This document shows, piece after piece, positions 21,690-33,857 of a DNA stretch of 64,000 nucleotides. The translations under genes were made by a program, and so were the position numbers. The notes beneath the pieces were generated by a model. The model worked only from the letters and a program-made list of their open reading frames with translations, had not been told where the DNA came from and searched no databases. How positions within the stretch are numbered: the stretch's first letter is position 1; each line of letters opens with the position of its first letter. The stretch spans positions 434,001 to 498,000 of the forward strand of contig JACGCM010001217.1 in the NCBI GenBank assembly GCA_014058105.1. The letters are read 5' to 3'. This DNA is from Kingdonia uniflora (lineage: Eukaryota > Streptophyta > Magnoliopsida > Ranunculales > Circaeasteraceae).

Positions 21690-22391
21690 AGAAGAGGCAG
21701 TGCTTACATTCATCGTGTTTTGCACTCTACTATTTTCCTTTCATCTTTCATGTATGATTTTTAAGATTGTTACCATTTCTGTACCATGGTTTATTTTATC
21801 AAATAAGGCTGATGTCATATGAAAATTAAAATTTTCTTGTTATTTTGAGAGTTTTATTCAAGTATGAGAAGAAGACCTAAATAGCCAATAGCCATACCAA
21901 ACGTAAGACATGACACCACGTAGAAACAACAGCCTGCAACTTATCCCAACCAACACAAGACAAATGCAAACAGTAGACTGCAATATCAACCTCGTCAGAG
22001 TCTGAGTAGGTTACAACACCATCAACTCATCTCTGTTATTCTTAATCCCAATATCAACTACATCAGAGTGCATCATACCTTGTGGACGTGGCTTAATAAT
22101 TTTCTTTGGATCGGCCTAATATGCCAATATGTTTTTACTATTTTTTGACACGGAAAAGAACACCAAAAATACTACAATAAGATAAATATGGGATTGTTTG
22201 TAGAACAAAACTACGGATGTAAGTGGTGGCTACATAACAGAATACTTATCCAAGCAAATGTAAAATACATGGCAAATCACACAAATAGCAAGCAAGAGCA
22301 AAAGCTATCAAAACTTTCTCATAAAGCTTTAAAAAAAATTCTTTCTTTTTTTTTTTTTTGAGGAAACTGGAGTTAGGCTTTAAATAATATA
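21690..22391. other. Intergenic between convergent genes
   Basis: 3' flank of the phytocyanin gene and 3' flank of the G3Pp gene. No further gene seen. Confidence 0.5.
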
Positions 22392-22397
22392 TTTATT
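22392..22397 (-). terminator. Poly(A) signal of the G3Pp gene
   Basis: AATAAA on the - strand about 75 bases past the stop codon of exon 3. Confidence 0.45.
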
Positions 22398-22470
22398 ATA
22401 TCTCACATCTATTTACCTCTTCATGCTCTAAAATCGAAAGACGCTTAGTGATTTTTCTCGATAAATGCTA

Positions 22471-22508
22471 TCACCTTTGATCCTGCAAAAGAGGTTGAGA
22501 TGCCGAAC
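22471..22508 (-). CDS. G3Pp: G3Pp exon 3, 38 nt
   Basis: Acceptor TTTGTTTGGCAG, then codons for [12 protein letters not shown] and TGA. The short terminal exon completes the frame exactly. An alternative acceptor (TTTTGCAG at about 22485) would break the frame. Confidence 0.7.
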
Positions 22509-25500
22509 CTGCCAAACAAAAGTGATGTTGCTGATCAGTCCGCGTGATGACAATCAAAGAAAATAACTTGTGGTTTCGAAGACAATTCTATTACATGAGT
22601 CTAATCACTTTAACAATTGGAAACTTCAACTCATCTCATATAGCAGAAATGCAAGACAAAGAAGTAATCAAATAAAGTGGTTCTTTCTAGGTGGAAAACA
22701 ATAAGCTTAAGTTTATGTTTCAATATGATTTTTTTTATTTTTTTATTTTTTGCAAGAATCGGAGAACCGTGAAGTTTCATAAGATAGTGTATTGATGCAT
22801 TTTTTGGATTCTCGCATTTAAGAGTATACCTCATGTGGAAGAACCCACCATAATATTAATGAGTGACATGCCAGATTCATACAGGGACGAACACCAAATA
22901 TCCAAATTATTACCATAATTCCTTCCGAATAATTTTCTAAGAAAAAGTTTCTCTTTTCATTATATTCAATTTCTTTTTCTTCCACAAAGCTAAAGACTAA
23001 GAGGGACTAAACTTGTATTCGGCTCAAGGAAAACGAAGGAAAGAAAAGCCATTTCCATGAAAATGGTAGAAGATGGAATCATGGTAATGTAATTAGATGA
23101 TGGAATCATCATAATGTACCTACCCCTTGTTTGATTTGACATGAGAAAATGAAGAATATCTAAAACAAGTGTATTTGCAACAAATAAGACATTTGTGGCT
23201 AATTTTATGACACTACCGAATTCTCTAGTAGGATTTTCTCTCTAGATTCTTTGACCTGCCAAATTTCCTTTTTAGATTTCCTCACTAGAGTCTCAATCCA
23301 AATTTGCCTTACAAGATTTTCATCTTTAGATTCTTTCACCCACCAAGTTTTCCTTATGCTGGGAAAAAAATCTCCTCTCAATACAAAACTTTTCTCATGA
23401 TAATTCTCATTCCAAATAAAAAATTTATTTGGAGTATAATTGTGTTACCTGCAATACCCTGTTGTCTATGTTTGGAAGACTTCTCTACAATTTCAGCTAG
23501 AACAAGTCGAGACAAAAGAAGTCCGGCAATAAAAGCCCCAATAACAAGCATGGCAAAAACAGCATCCCATCCCTTAGACGAAAGAAAGCCAGTAAGAAGA
23601 GGCCCAAGAGCTGCACCAGCTGATCCCGTGCCATCAATAATCGCAGTGACGGTTGCCAATGCTCGAGAATTTCCCTTCAGAGAGTGATGGGTGCCAAGAT
23701 CAGCAGATACCGCTGTTGTTATGAGTGCGTAGGGCCCATTCACAAACAACCCCGCAACCATCATGAGTAGGATGTTCAAAGACTTTGAAACTCTCCCGTA
23801 TACCCTGTAAAGGAGCATTGCAGGAATAGCAGCATACATAAAGGTGGCTGCGGTAGTAGCTCGAGCACTAAGCTTATCAGATATGTATCCAGCAAGAATT
23901 CCACCAACAATGCCTCCCACATCAAAAAGAGTGGAAAGGTTACCAGCAGACTTCACGGAAACGTACTCACCACCAATAGCTGCAAAAAAATATATAGAGA
24001 TTAAGCTTAGAGTGCCTCAATCTTTGCCACACGGGACTTACATAAACCTAAAAGCCAGTTTACATTACTAAATTGTATTCTATAGTGTGGAGGAACACTT
24101 TATGGTATAGATAAGAACTAACCGCTAAAAACTCAATCTGTGTGAGGATTAAGAAAATAAAATATTGAAGAATGTAGCCTCATGTTCAAATAATGCATCA
24201 CAACGAAACTTCCCATAATTTCTCAGTCTCCTATTAGAGAAATAATGCATCAAAAGAAAGCTTTCTGTAATTTCAGTCTCAGGAGATACCATGCATAGTC
24301 ACCTCATCAGAAACATGAAGTCTCCAAAGTCGCCAACAGGAAATGCATGCACAAAATTCATTTACATCCGATATATAGAACCTAATAAGTCTGATACTTT
24401 TAACCAGTTGAAAAAAAGCTGAGAACAAAATTTTGAAATATTTACTCGTATAATAGTTGCGAACTGTGACTAATTTTGTATTGACAAATGAAGAGGTTCA
24501 AGGGGAAAACACACCTTTAACAAGAGCCAAAGCTGGAGATACGCAAATACAGAAGGAGGCCAAACACACGGATCTACAAACAAAATTAGTTTGCAGAAAT
24601 AAGCTAAGATTGGTTCTAATCTGCAAGATGGCACTGAAGAATAGTGCGGGTTTCATATTGGAGGCATAACCTGAGGCAGGTGGTGAACTAGTTAACAAGT
24701 TGCTACCAACTAGACGGCAACTACACAAGCTAGAGGCTGCTTAGAGAACTTCACTACCCTAAGAAAAAGCATAGGATATTGAAGAGCAAAAGAAAAGGGT
24801 TTATGAGGGATAATTGGGAATACATGTGGAATTTACATAAAGGCAATTACATGTTGATTAGTGTGAGGATTCTCAGTTCAACTCCTGCTCGGGATCCACG
24901 TGACATAACCTCTATACAAAGTTTAGATGCAAACTTGTTCCCAAATTAGGACTTTTACAGGATATGTTAATCTTTGATCATCCATAAAAAAAATGTACAA
25001 TAAACTCACAATTTTCTCAGGCCATGTATTACACTAGGGAAAGCAACTGTAACTACGATGTGCATTCCCGTTGAAGAAAATATAAAGAAATGAAGTCACT
25101 CAACAAAATCAATATTCAAGACGCTACTCAGTGATAAACGGATTCAGTACAAAGCATGGAGATAACAAGTAAAAGACAAAAGGTAAGAGTACCTGTCTGG
25201 CTCAGATAGAAAGGCAACCAATACAGAAACGTGTACGCTACAAGCTTTGCAAAGAATAGGCACAGCGCAAATGGTATAACTCCTGGTATCATACAAGCTT
25301 CCATGAGCCCTACAGCATTACTCCTACTCATTGACCCAACTCGTGGCATCGCATTAGCTTCTTCATCTTTACTTCCATTCTCAGGTGTATGTGTGTCCAA
25401 TCCATGTGGGCAAGGAATCCCAACATCCTCAGGATAAGCAGCCAATAACAAATAGACCATTATGCCTCCAAAAAAGATCAAAGCGCCGGGAAGTATAAAC

Positions 25501-26231
25501 GACCAACCCCACCCATATTGTAAGACACTTGCAGCAAGGAGCGACCCACTGATATTCCCAATAGAGGTATGAGCATTCCAAACACCCATAATCAAACCCC
25601 TTTTCCTCTTTCCAAACCAATTACCAATTACAGCAACAACCGAAGGCCAACCCGTGGCCTGAAACAACCCAGCGATCATTTGCATCACAAGATAAAACCA
25701 GAAGTTGTGGATATTCCAAAAGTAACCCATCCCGAAAAGCGCAACAAAAATTCCACTTCCAATCATTCCAGTGGTCAAGAACAAACGAAGGTCCAGTGTA
25801 TCTCCAAGATGGCCTGCAACATACATTCCTAGAGAATAACAAGCGAGAAACGCAACATCAATCTCACCCAACTTGGCTGTCCCATCTTTCCCATTAAAAG
25901 GCTCCCATCCCTTCCCATGAACTCTACTTAAATTACCTTCCCGAACAAAAACTTCCCCAAGAGGCCACGAGTAAGTCGGATAGACGGTCATTAAGCTAGC
26001 CTTCCCAGGCACCGGATCCAAAACACTCTTAACAATGCTCGAAGGCTTCCTCGAAGCATGATAGCAAGCATAAGCTATAAAAGTGAGTAACAAAACAACA
26101 TATCTATACGTCTTTAAACTCCATTCGTTCCCTCTTAAGCTCCTAATAAGCCTAATCCCCGGCGGGGTTCCTCGCATTGCATCCAAACCCCCTGGCATCT
26201 CAAAATCCAACAATCCCAATCTCAATTTCAA
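22471..26231 (-). CDS. G3Pp: Glycerol-3-phosphate transporter, MFS family
   Basis: Three exons, 26231-25193, 23979-23449 and 22508-22471, give 1608 nt and 535 residues, close to the usual length of plant G3Pp proteins (relatives of SLC37 and bacterial GlpT). These are 12-helix major facilitator carriers predicted to move glycerol-3-phosphate or related phosphate esters across a membrane; several plant members respond to phosphate starvation. Diagnostic pieces are the first helix [19 protein letters not shown], the [10 protein letters not shown] loop, [40 protein letters not shown], and [20 protein letters not shown] in exon 2. A hydrophilic central loop (about residues 280-310) separates the two six-helix halves. 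The splice phases (1, 1) keep the frame throughout. Exon 3 is only 38 nt and encodes [11 protein letters not shown]. Starts at Met12 or Met19 are possible. No disruption is seen; I regard it as functional. The paralogue number cannot be assigned. Confidence 0.93.
23449..23979 (-). CDS. G3Pp: G3Pp exon 2
   Basis: Starts after acceptor TTTTTTGCAG with CTATTGGTGG, giving [13 protein letters not shown], and ends at the donor ATTGCAG|GTAACA. Reading through the donor would give a different tail, so the splice to exon 3 is an inference supported by frame. Confidence 0.88.
25193..26231 (-). CDS. G3Pp: G3Pp exon 1
   Basis: Encodes residues 1-346 (N-terminal helices and central loop), ending at the donor CAGACAG|GTACTC. 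Confidence 0.93.
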
Positions 26232-26545
26232 CTCACCCCTTTACAAGAATCACCAAATTTTCAAATACCCAAATCCTAAAATCGGTTTTAAACGCTACCC
26301 CTCTCATAGCTTCATATAAAAAAAAAATCCAATATTTTCACCAAAGCTAAACCATTATCATGTGCATTCTAATGAAACCCAATAACAAATACTAGTAGAA
26401 TCCAAAATAATAAGAATCAAAACAGATGAAAAAAACAAGTAGCAGATAATGATTCAGATATAATCAAAATGGACGTCATGTGACATTGATGAGCAACAAC
26501 AGAGCGAGAGTCAAGGCTGGATTTCCATTGTTTTAGCCTCTCTAG

Positions 26546-26553
26546 ACACGTGT
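26546..26553. promoter_or_regulatory. G-box upstream of G3Pp
   Basis: The palindrome ACACGTGT lies about 315 bp upstream of the G3Pp start, with a related ACACGTAG near 26584. CACGTG boxes are bound by bZIP and bHLH factors. The phosphate-starvation P1BS motif (GNATATNC) was looked for nearby and not seen. Confidence 0.4.
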
Positions 26554-26924
26554 GATTGATGGAAGAAAACAGCAAATATGAGACACGTAGATACAGGAAA
26601 AAACTATTTGGTGTATCATAAGTTTTTTTATCAATAAGCTTTTGTTTGCTCAGCTAAGAGTGGGTGATTTGCATTGTAACTGGGAGAATTGCTACTTTCC
26701 GAGACTCTGATTCATGGGAAATGCACAGAATGAACCCATCTTTGGAAGGAGGTCCAAGCTACAAATTGCTACTTTCTCATATTTTCTAGCATTTTCTCAA
26801 TGTTGAATATTTAACCAAATTTCCTGGGGCATTTGGTGTAAAAACAGTGGAAACAGTTTTTTGAAATATGCTCTGGTTTGGTATTATTACACCTACAGTC
26901 ACAACCGAACATTCAGAATCCATG

Positions 26925-27300
26925 GTTATTGCCAATGGCGGAGCCAGGGGGACGCTGATATTTAAATTTTTCAAGTTTGTGTAGTTTCGCAGTTTCCCTC
27001 CTCTACAACTTTGATATTTCACCCACTACAACAATAGCAAATTTGAGTTTGTGAACCATCAAATACTACTTTATAACGGTGTGACCAATCACATAGATAT
27101 TTTATTGTGTTTTATATTTATGTTTTTCGTAGACTTTTTTCAAATGTAAACTGCTCGTAGACTTTAAATTTTTGAAGTTGGAGTAATTCGATAGTTTCCC
27201 TCCACCGCAACTTTGATATTTGACCCCACTACAATAACAGCAAAGTTTGACTTTGTGACCCATAAAATATTACCCAAGAAGTACCCAGTCACAGCAATAA
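26925..27300. repeat. Diverged direct duplication of about 100 bp
   Basis: 26990-27090 and 27190-27290 share GTTTCCCTCC, AACTTTGATATTT and CCACTACAA(C/T)AA in the same order. The left copy is preceded by GGCGGAGCCAGG, a string also found at the hAT-type terminus near 43112. The region may be the remains of transposon ends, but no matched borders were found. Confidence 0.45.
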
Positions 27301-27411
27301 TCGTATTTTCTGATATGATACATAAATTGACACGTCAAGGCGCTATCTATTTTACCGATACGGTACGTAAGTCGAATTTTACTTATACGGTACATAAGTT
27401 GAGGCACTTTC

Positions 27412-28055
27412 GGTTAGGAATACGGCTCAAAAACTGGGAAAGTCGTTCAAACGGCAAATTTCCGTTGAAGTCGTTCGAACGACTTCTGAGGTCGTTCGAA
27501 CAAAAATAGCTCTTGGGCCAAAATTCCAGAGGACTGTAATAGTCGTTCGAACGACCTCATGACTCGTTCGAACAACTTTGGCTCTGTTTGTTTCTTTCTA
27601 AGTTCGTTTTGAAGAGGATTTGATCCAAAGCGATGGATTATCTCGTGATGCGTATTTCGGAGATGACCTAATGGAAAGCCTATAAATAGATAGTGTATGT
27701 TAAAGGTCTCTATACTGTGAGAAAAAGTTAGAGAAAGAAAATTGAGAAATCTAGGGTTTAGCTTTAGAGAGGTTTCTTGGGTTTTCTTTTTAGGGTTTCT
27801 TGCTGGGATTATCTGTAAGGGTAGAGGTGAGGATTGAGTGATCTCTGTAACTTCTTGTAACCCTTAATGTGATAATATATTTGTCGTGCTTGTCGGGGGT
27901 GGTTTTGATCCTATTTAGGGTTTCCACCTATTTAAACCTTGTGTGTGTATTTTATTGTCTTTGTTCGAATTCTATTTGGTTAGAGTTAGTTCTTCGAGTT
28001 CTTATTAATCGTATTGTGCTTCCGCATTGTGATTTGCCCCCTCGGTTACCCAACA
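27412..28055 (+). repeat. 5' LTR, gag-protease copia element
   Basis: 644 bp. Contains the 18-bp perfect palindrome AAGTCGTTCGAACGACTT (27468-27485) and further palindromes to 27575, then TATAAATA at 27681-27688. Confidence 0.92.
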
Positions 28056-28096
28056 ATTGGTATCAGAGCAAGGTTTGGGGCAAGTAGAGTAGAAAG

Positions 28097-29447
28097 ATGA
28101 GAAGATCTAAGTATTCTAACATGATAAAGTTTGATGTGGAGAAGTTTGACGGGAAGATCAATTTTGGACTGTGGCAAATTCAAGTCCAAGATATTTGACT
28201 CAAGGCGGGTTACGCAAGGCACTGAAAGGGAAGCCTATACCTAAAACTTCGGTTAAAGGTATAGCGGCCCAGAAAGTGAACGACGATAAAGAAGAGGATT
28301 GCGAAGATCTAGATTCAAAGGCTGGAGCGGGATACGCCTTTATCTTGCTAAGAGCGTTTTGGCAAACGTGGCTGGAGAGAAGACCGCAAAGGGTCTTTGG
28401 GAAAAGCTTGAAAGTTTATACCAAACGAAGAGTCTTTCGAATCGCTTATACCTCAAGGAGAGGCTTCATACGCTTAAGATGAATGAGAACGGGATCGTTT
28501 TCGAATTGGAATCGATCGGAGTTAAAGTTGAGGATGAAGATAAGGCGCTTCAACTCATATGGTCTCTTTCGTCTTCCTTCAAGCATCTTCAACCTACGTT
28601 GATGTATGGGAACGAAACCTTGATTTTTTAGGAGGTTACAAGTACGCTTTTTTTCGAGGAGAGAAAGCTTAAGGGTAGCAAATCCTTTGGGGAAGACTCT
28701 GCAATGGTGGTTAGTGGAAAGATAAGCTTTAATAAGTTTAGAAAAGGAACTTGTTGAAGTTGTGGTCAATCGGGTCATTATAGATCGGATTGCAAAGTGG
28801 GGAAAGGTAATGGTGCAAGTTTGGCAAGAAGCTTCGAAAGTGATACTAACAAACTGGCAACAGTTACTAGTAATGATGGTGACGAGGCGTTCCTCGTGGT
28901 GGCCGCTGATGGTTCTCGCCACGATAGATGATGGGTTTTTGATAGTAGGGCTACAATACATGTATGCGCACACAAGGCATGGTTCGGCAATTATGCAAGG
29001 TGTGAGGGTAGCAAGTTTGTGTTGACGAGTGATGGCTCTTAAAGGCCAATTTTGGGAGTGGGTAATATTTGCGTAAGGATGTTCGATGGGCGCATCGTAA
29101 TTCTTCATGATGTTCAACATGTGCCGAATATGACTTATAATCTAATTTCACTTTCCAAGTTAGATAATGAGGGTTACAATTACTCCGAGCGAGGTGGAGT
29201 AACGAAATTTTATCAGAAATTTTATTTGATCGTGAAGGGAGTTCTAAGCGGGAACTTGTATGCTTTGGTTGGCAAATCAGTGGGTGGAGATGTGAAGGTT
29301 GCGTGTACCAAGGGAGCTATGGAGATTTCTCGAAAGGGGAATTTAGTTCAAGGTGGAGCAATGACATGGTCTAGAAAGATGACCCGAAAGTGGGTTCCGA
29401 TTGGTGGGTCTAGGAAATGCCTAGACTCGGGTAATTCTCTTAATTGA
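28097..29447 (+). pseudogene. Copia Gag and protease remnant
   Basis: Starts with MIKFDVEKFDGKINFGLWQI, the N-terminus of Tnt1-like copia Gag, then stops within 35 codons. Another frame (28299-28631) continues the UBN2-type Gag core (AKGLWEKLESLYQTKSLSNR). A zinc knuckle SCGQSGHYRSDC has its first Cys-aromatic pair hit by a stop. The protease active site WVFDSGAT has become WVFDSRAT, and the VQHVPNMTYNLISLSKL region follows. Coding ends near 29447 with no integrase. Multiple stops and frameshifts. It would have encoded the capsid and maturation protease of the element. Confidence 0.88.
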
Positions 29448-29509
29448 GAAGCGACAAGGATAAATGACGAATGCAGCAGAAGAAATGGTTTTATCGCCGA
29501 GGTAGAGAT

Positions 29510-30133
29510 TGTTAAGAATACGGCTCAAAAATAGGGAAAGTCGTTAGAACGACAGAGTTTCTGTTGAAGTCGTTCGAACGAAAATAGCTCTTGGGCCAAA
29601 ATTCCAGAGGACTGTAATGGTCGTTCGAACGACTTCATGACTCATTTGAACGACTTTGGCTCTGTTTGTTTGTTTCTAAGTTTGTTTTGAAGAGGATTTG
29701 ATCCAAAGCGATGGATTATCTCGTGATGCGTATTTTGGAGATGACCTAATGGAAAGCCTATAAATAGAGAGTGTATGTTAAAGGCCTCTGCACTATGAGA
29801 AAGAGTCAGAGAGAGAAAAGGGAGAAATCTAGGGTTTAGCTCTGGAGAGGTTTCTTAGGTTTTCTTTCTAGGGTTTCTTGCTGGGATTATCTGTAAGGGT
29901 AGAGGTGAGGTTTGAGTGATCTCTGTAACTTTTTGTAACCCTTAATGTGACAATATATTCGTCATGCTTGTTGGTGGTGGTTTTGATCCTGTTTAGGGTT
30001 TCCACCTATTTAAACCTTGTGTGTGTGTTTTATTGCCTTTGTTCGAATTCTCTTTGGTTAGAGTTAGTTCTTCGAGTTCTTGTTAATCGTATTGTGCTTC
30101 CGCGTTGTGATTTTCCCCCTCGGTTACCCAACA
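29510..30133 (+). repeat. 3' LTR, gag-protease copia element
   Basis: 624 bp, starting TGTTAAG and ending CCCAACA, followed by the CTTTC duplication. The second palindrome has decayed to ACTCATTTGAACGACTT. Confidence 0.92.
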
Positions 30134-30566
30134 CTTTCGACGCTATCTAGTAATACGTACCAATAAGGTGCATCTTTGTGCTTAAACAAAATATATATCT
30201 GAGATGTTTCGAGATGTCCAAGCATAGTTTTACCTTTCTAGTTCTCCAGGAGATTCTATTATTGAAATGAAAATCTAACTATCTAAGATATTTGATAGAG
30301 ATCAAAACATACTTTATTGATGCATTTATTTACAAAACTTTATACTCACGTATGAACAAACACAAACGGCTTTAATGCATTTAGTAATTATTCATGCAAT
30401 TGACATAACAATTTGAACAACAAACAGGGAATATCACTTGTACACTCCAAAGGCTTTCTAGCTTCTGCGCCTAACACATCCTCCCATATGAGACCTTGAA
30501 AAGTTATGAATTAAAAAGGTGAAATTTCATAATGATATTTATCTGCTAATAATAAATCCAAGAAAG

Positions 30567-31489
30567 AGTTCCCTAGTTCCATACTGGTTCATAGTTAAGC
30601 CCGCGTAAGACAATATGCATGAAATTATGGTTAAGTCGAATAAGCCTTAAAAAATCTGTAAATGTATAACTACATCGATATCTGTGGGTTGGAATCATGG
30701 TCAAGCACTCCATGTAAAACCTCGAGTAAAATCAAGGCGATATCTGTCAGCATGTGATTTGTAAAGCAAAATGTTGTTAATTGTAAAGGAAAAATAATCA
30801 TTGATCCTTTTATATAATGTACTATGTAGACCTCGGCACTCCTGAGAGGGAAGATCTTCGTAGACCTAAAAAATCAAAGTAATGCAACATAAATGCTCAA
30901 CACAATATAAAAAAAATCTCCAAAGTTTGAATGAGGTATCTCATAGGTCTGCAATCTACTAAAGTCCCAATCAGGAAAAAATACTTCCAAAATACAAAGA
31001 GAAGCCCCCAAACCAAAAGATCTAGTTCGAATGGAGGGCAAAACATACTAAAGAGAATTAGACTTGGGATTACAATAAATTAATAATTGAAAAGAAGGGA
31101 AAGAAAGTCATCTATTTGAGTAACCCATTGGGATATGGAATCCAGCTGATTAAGAGATTGTCCCAGTTACCTAGTTTAAAAAAAGTATATGTACATTAGC
31201 AATTCATAAAAAAAATAGAAAATAAATAAATAAAAGGTTGGATCATACCTGAACTAAATGGTAGGAATCACAATGAACAATGGTACAAATTGGGAGGAAG
31301 GGGAGGTGTTAACTTTGGAGAATTGGAGATTACATCAGATAATTGAAAGTTTTGTAGAGGAATCAGTGTTGGCGGTTAAGCAACTGCTTGTTAGATAAAA
31401 GGGAATAATCAATTGATATAAAGTCGGAGAGGGACGTTGGAGTTGTCTTACACAGGCTTAACTATGAACCAGTTTGGAACTAGGGAACT
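30567..31489. mobile_element. 923-bp element with 47-bp terminal inverted repeats
   Basis: The arm 30567-30613 (starting AGTTCCCTAGTTCCA) is the reverse complement of 31443-31489 with three mismatches. The interior is AT-rich with no transposase. No convincing target duplication of 3, 8 or 9 bp was found, so the superfamily is undetermined. It has the form of a MITE or small foldback transposon. Confidence 0.7.
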
Positions 31490-32109
31490 TGTCCTTAGGT
31501 AAACTTGTCTGGGCCTTAAGTAAAAGTGAAACTCAACATTCTCTCTTAAGGGTAAACTGTCCTTAGGTAAATGACCGCCTCTGGATGTAATATAGATAAG
31601 GAATAACATATACACAATAACGTAATGTCAGAAAATCCAACTATAAACTAGGGCTTCAAGTTTGGTGGGTTTTTCTTGACCAACCCGCGCCCAACCCGAA
31701 CTTTGGTCGGTCATAGTCGCAAAAATAATATACCAAAACTTCAAAAATTTCCCAAATAATTGCCCACTATATCCAAATTGACAATTGTCCTTACCACTTG
31801 GCATAAATGACAAAGTGAGATGATTTCCCATGTTTGCCCTCTACTAATACCTTTATTTACATAGAAAACCAGTCTGTCACTACTGTAGGTTGCAGACTGT
31901 CATAGGTGTGACAGTAGTATGCCACCTATAATAGTCACATCAACTCAAATAAAGATAATTAATTTAATCTTTGCCTTAAATATATCCTCGAGATACAAAT
32001 AAACTATAAACTTAACGATTGCTTTTACTTCTTCTCTACTCTCCATTAGGGTATGCCGCATTCCATAGAAAATATTCCAAGAGAATTATCATTTTCTCAT
32101 AAAAATGTT

Positions 32110-33720
32110 AAATCAAACATACTCTTAATGAATGAAAAATTGTCTCCGTGAGTCGCAGCAAAATGGCGAACAAATATGGTCTTAAAATAGGGAAATGTAG
32201 GGACATGAGGAAGGAGATAGGAGGGAAAGAGAAAGAGAAAGAGAAGAGAGAGAAGAAAAAAAATGTAAGAATGAGGCGAGGCACAAACGATTTTTTTTCA
32301 AGCACAAATGACAACTATGTTTAGCACAAATGATAATATTTTTGGGCACAAATGATAAATGTACCGGGCACAAAAAAATTACAAAGATTACGCTACATTG
32401 TTGATGTATGATTAGAGAAGAAAAATTATATGAAGGAGATGGTGGATTGTAGAAGCAAGAAAGAGAGAGATGAAAGGATGAGGTGATCCACAATTGATAC
32501 TTTTTTTAGATACCATAAATGACAATTGTGCCTGACACAAACGTACATACTTATTTACATTATGGAAGTGAAATAATTATATGGTTCAAACACAAATGAT
32601 ATTTCTTTTGAACATAAATGGCAACATTTTCAAGCACAAATGATAATTATTTTATGCATGAATGACATTTTTTAGCAAAGATGATAATTATACTGGACAT
32701 AAACGAATTACATATAGTGTTTTACATTGTTGACGTGTAGGATGACATGGATATAAAATAAATATGGTAAAAGGGGATATAGGGAATGGGGAGAGAGTAG
32801 GAATGGCAAATGGAAAGAGAGAGATGGAGAGATAGACGTGGCGTGGGGGAGGGAAATAGAGAAATAAAGATGAAGGGATGAGGCGAAGCACAAAAGATTT
32901 TCATTGTGGAGTACGATAATTATATCAGGGCACAATACAAATGATACTTCCTTCAAACATAAATGAAAACATTTTCGAGTACAAATGTCAATTATTTCAG
33001 GCATAAATGACCAAAAAAAATTAGCAAAAATTATAGCTATATTGGGCATAAATGAAAATGGAGATGATGAGAGAGGATATAGGAAATGGGAGGGGGTGAA
33101 GGGAGGAGAAAAATAAAGGTGAAGGGATGAGGCAAAACACGAATGTACAAGACTAGCTTACAAAACATTATTCCCTATAGTAAACAATGTCATTAGCTTC
33201 ATCAAAAAATGATCTTCTTCAAGTCCTCTGGAAAGGAACACATAATGATCGCAATATAATACTTTAAAGTTTAGTTTTTGACACGTTATTTGGAGCTTTG
33301 TCATTGTCTCTATATTCATAGATGACCTTGAAAGATGTGAAACACTTTATGATGATAATATTTCCGTGTAAAGATGATAGCACATGTATTGGGCAAAAAA
33401 AATTACATAGATTATTTAACGTTACTGACGTGTGATAAGAAAAGAAGATAGCGATGAAGAAGATAAGGGTGATAGAAGACGAGGATGAGGAGAACAAAAA
33501 TAAAGGATATAGAGAGTGGGGGGGGGGAGAGATGAAGAGATAAAGCGAGACACAAATGAAATTTTTGTAACACGAATGATAGTTTTTTCAATCACAGATG
33601 GCAATTCTTTCAAGCGCAAATGCCAAAATTTGGGAGCGTAAAATGATAATTGTGTGTAAAAGAAAAGAAATTCAAATGATTGTAGCAAAGAAATTACATT
33701 CGTCATTTGTCAACTATAGC
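32110..33720. repeat. Higher-order tandem repeat with CACAAATGA monomers
   Basis: Four or so modules of roughly 320-390 bp follow one another. Each has a GA-rich block (GAGAGAGA), a hinge like GGGATGAGGCGAAGCACAAA, a run of 20-26-bp monomers around GCACAAATGATAATTTTT, and a closing AATTACATAGATT...TTGTTGACGTGTGA. Closing motifs fall near 32400, 32715 and 33415. About two dozen CACAAATGA-like monomers can be counted by eye. The complement of the GA-rich blocks gives false Ser/Leu/Phe-rich ORFs. Confidence 0.7.
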
Positions 33721-33857
33721 AGACTACAATAATGATATGAGAGTCTGTCATCCGTTTACACTGTAGCAATTTTTATTATTAATTTTACTTTTTAGCCATT
33801 TTTTGTTATTATTTTTACTTTTCAACAACTTTTAACAACTTTTGGCAGGTATAGGGT

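Larger units (their letters stand above)
27412..30133 (+). mobile_element. Copia element, gag-protease only
   Basis: LTRs at 27412-28055 and 29510-30133 (start GGTTAGG/TGTTAAG, end CCCAACA) are flanked by a perfect 5-bp duplication CTTTC (27407-27411 and 30134-30138). The primer-binding site TGGTATCAGAGCAA (28058-28071) follows the 5' LTR. The interior is only about 1.45 kb and retains a Tnt1-type Gag and part of the protease; integrase, reverse transcriptase and RNase H are absent, so it is a deletion derivative. The U3 carries several GTCGTTCGAACGAC palindromes upstream of a TATAAATA box (27681). Confidence 0.93.

Noticed and set aside
24871..24900. Box B-like AGTTCAACTCC, possible tRNA or SINE
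   Set aside because: No box A at a suitable distance and no cloverleaf could be drawn.
25429..25842. - strand ORFs in other frames over G3Pp exon 1
   Set aside because: Shadows of the transporter reading frame.
27020..27240. CCACTACAACAA and CCACTACAATAA strings as possible CACTA ends
   Set aside because: No continuation of a CACTA inverted repeat, no subterminal motifs, and both lie inside a local direct duplication.
27468..27575. TTCGAA palindromes as heat-shock elements
   Set aside because: Heat-shock elements need TTC and GAA separated by two bases; here they abut, so the spacing does not fit.
32108..33049. Several - strand ORFs rich in Ser, Leu, Phe and Pro
   Set aside because: They are translations of the complement of GA-rich repeat blocks, low complexity rather than genes.
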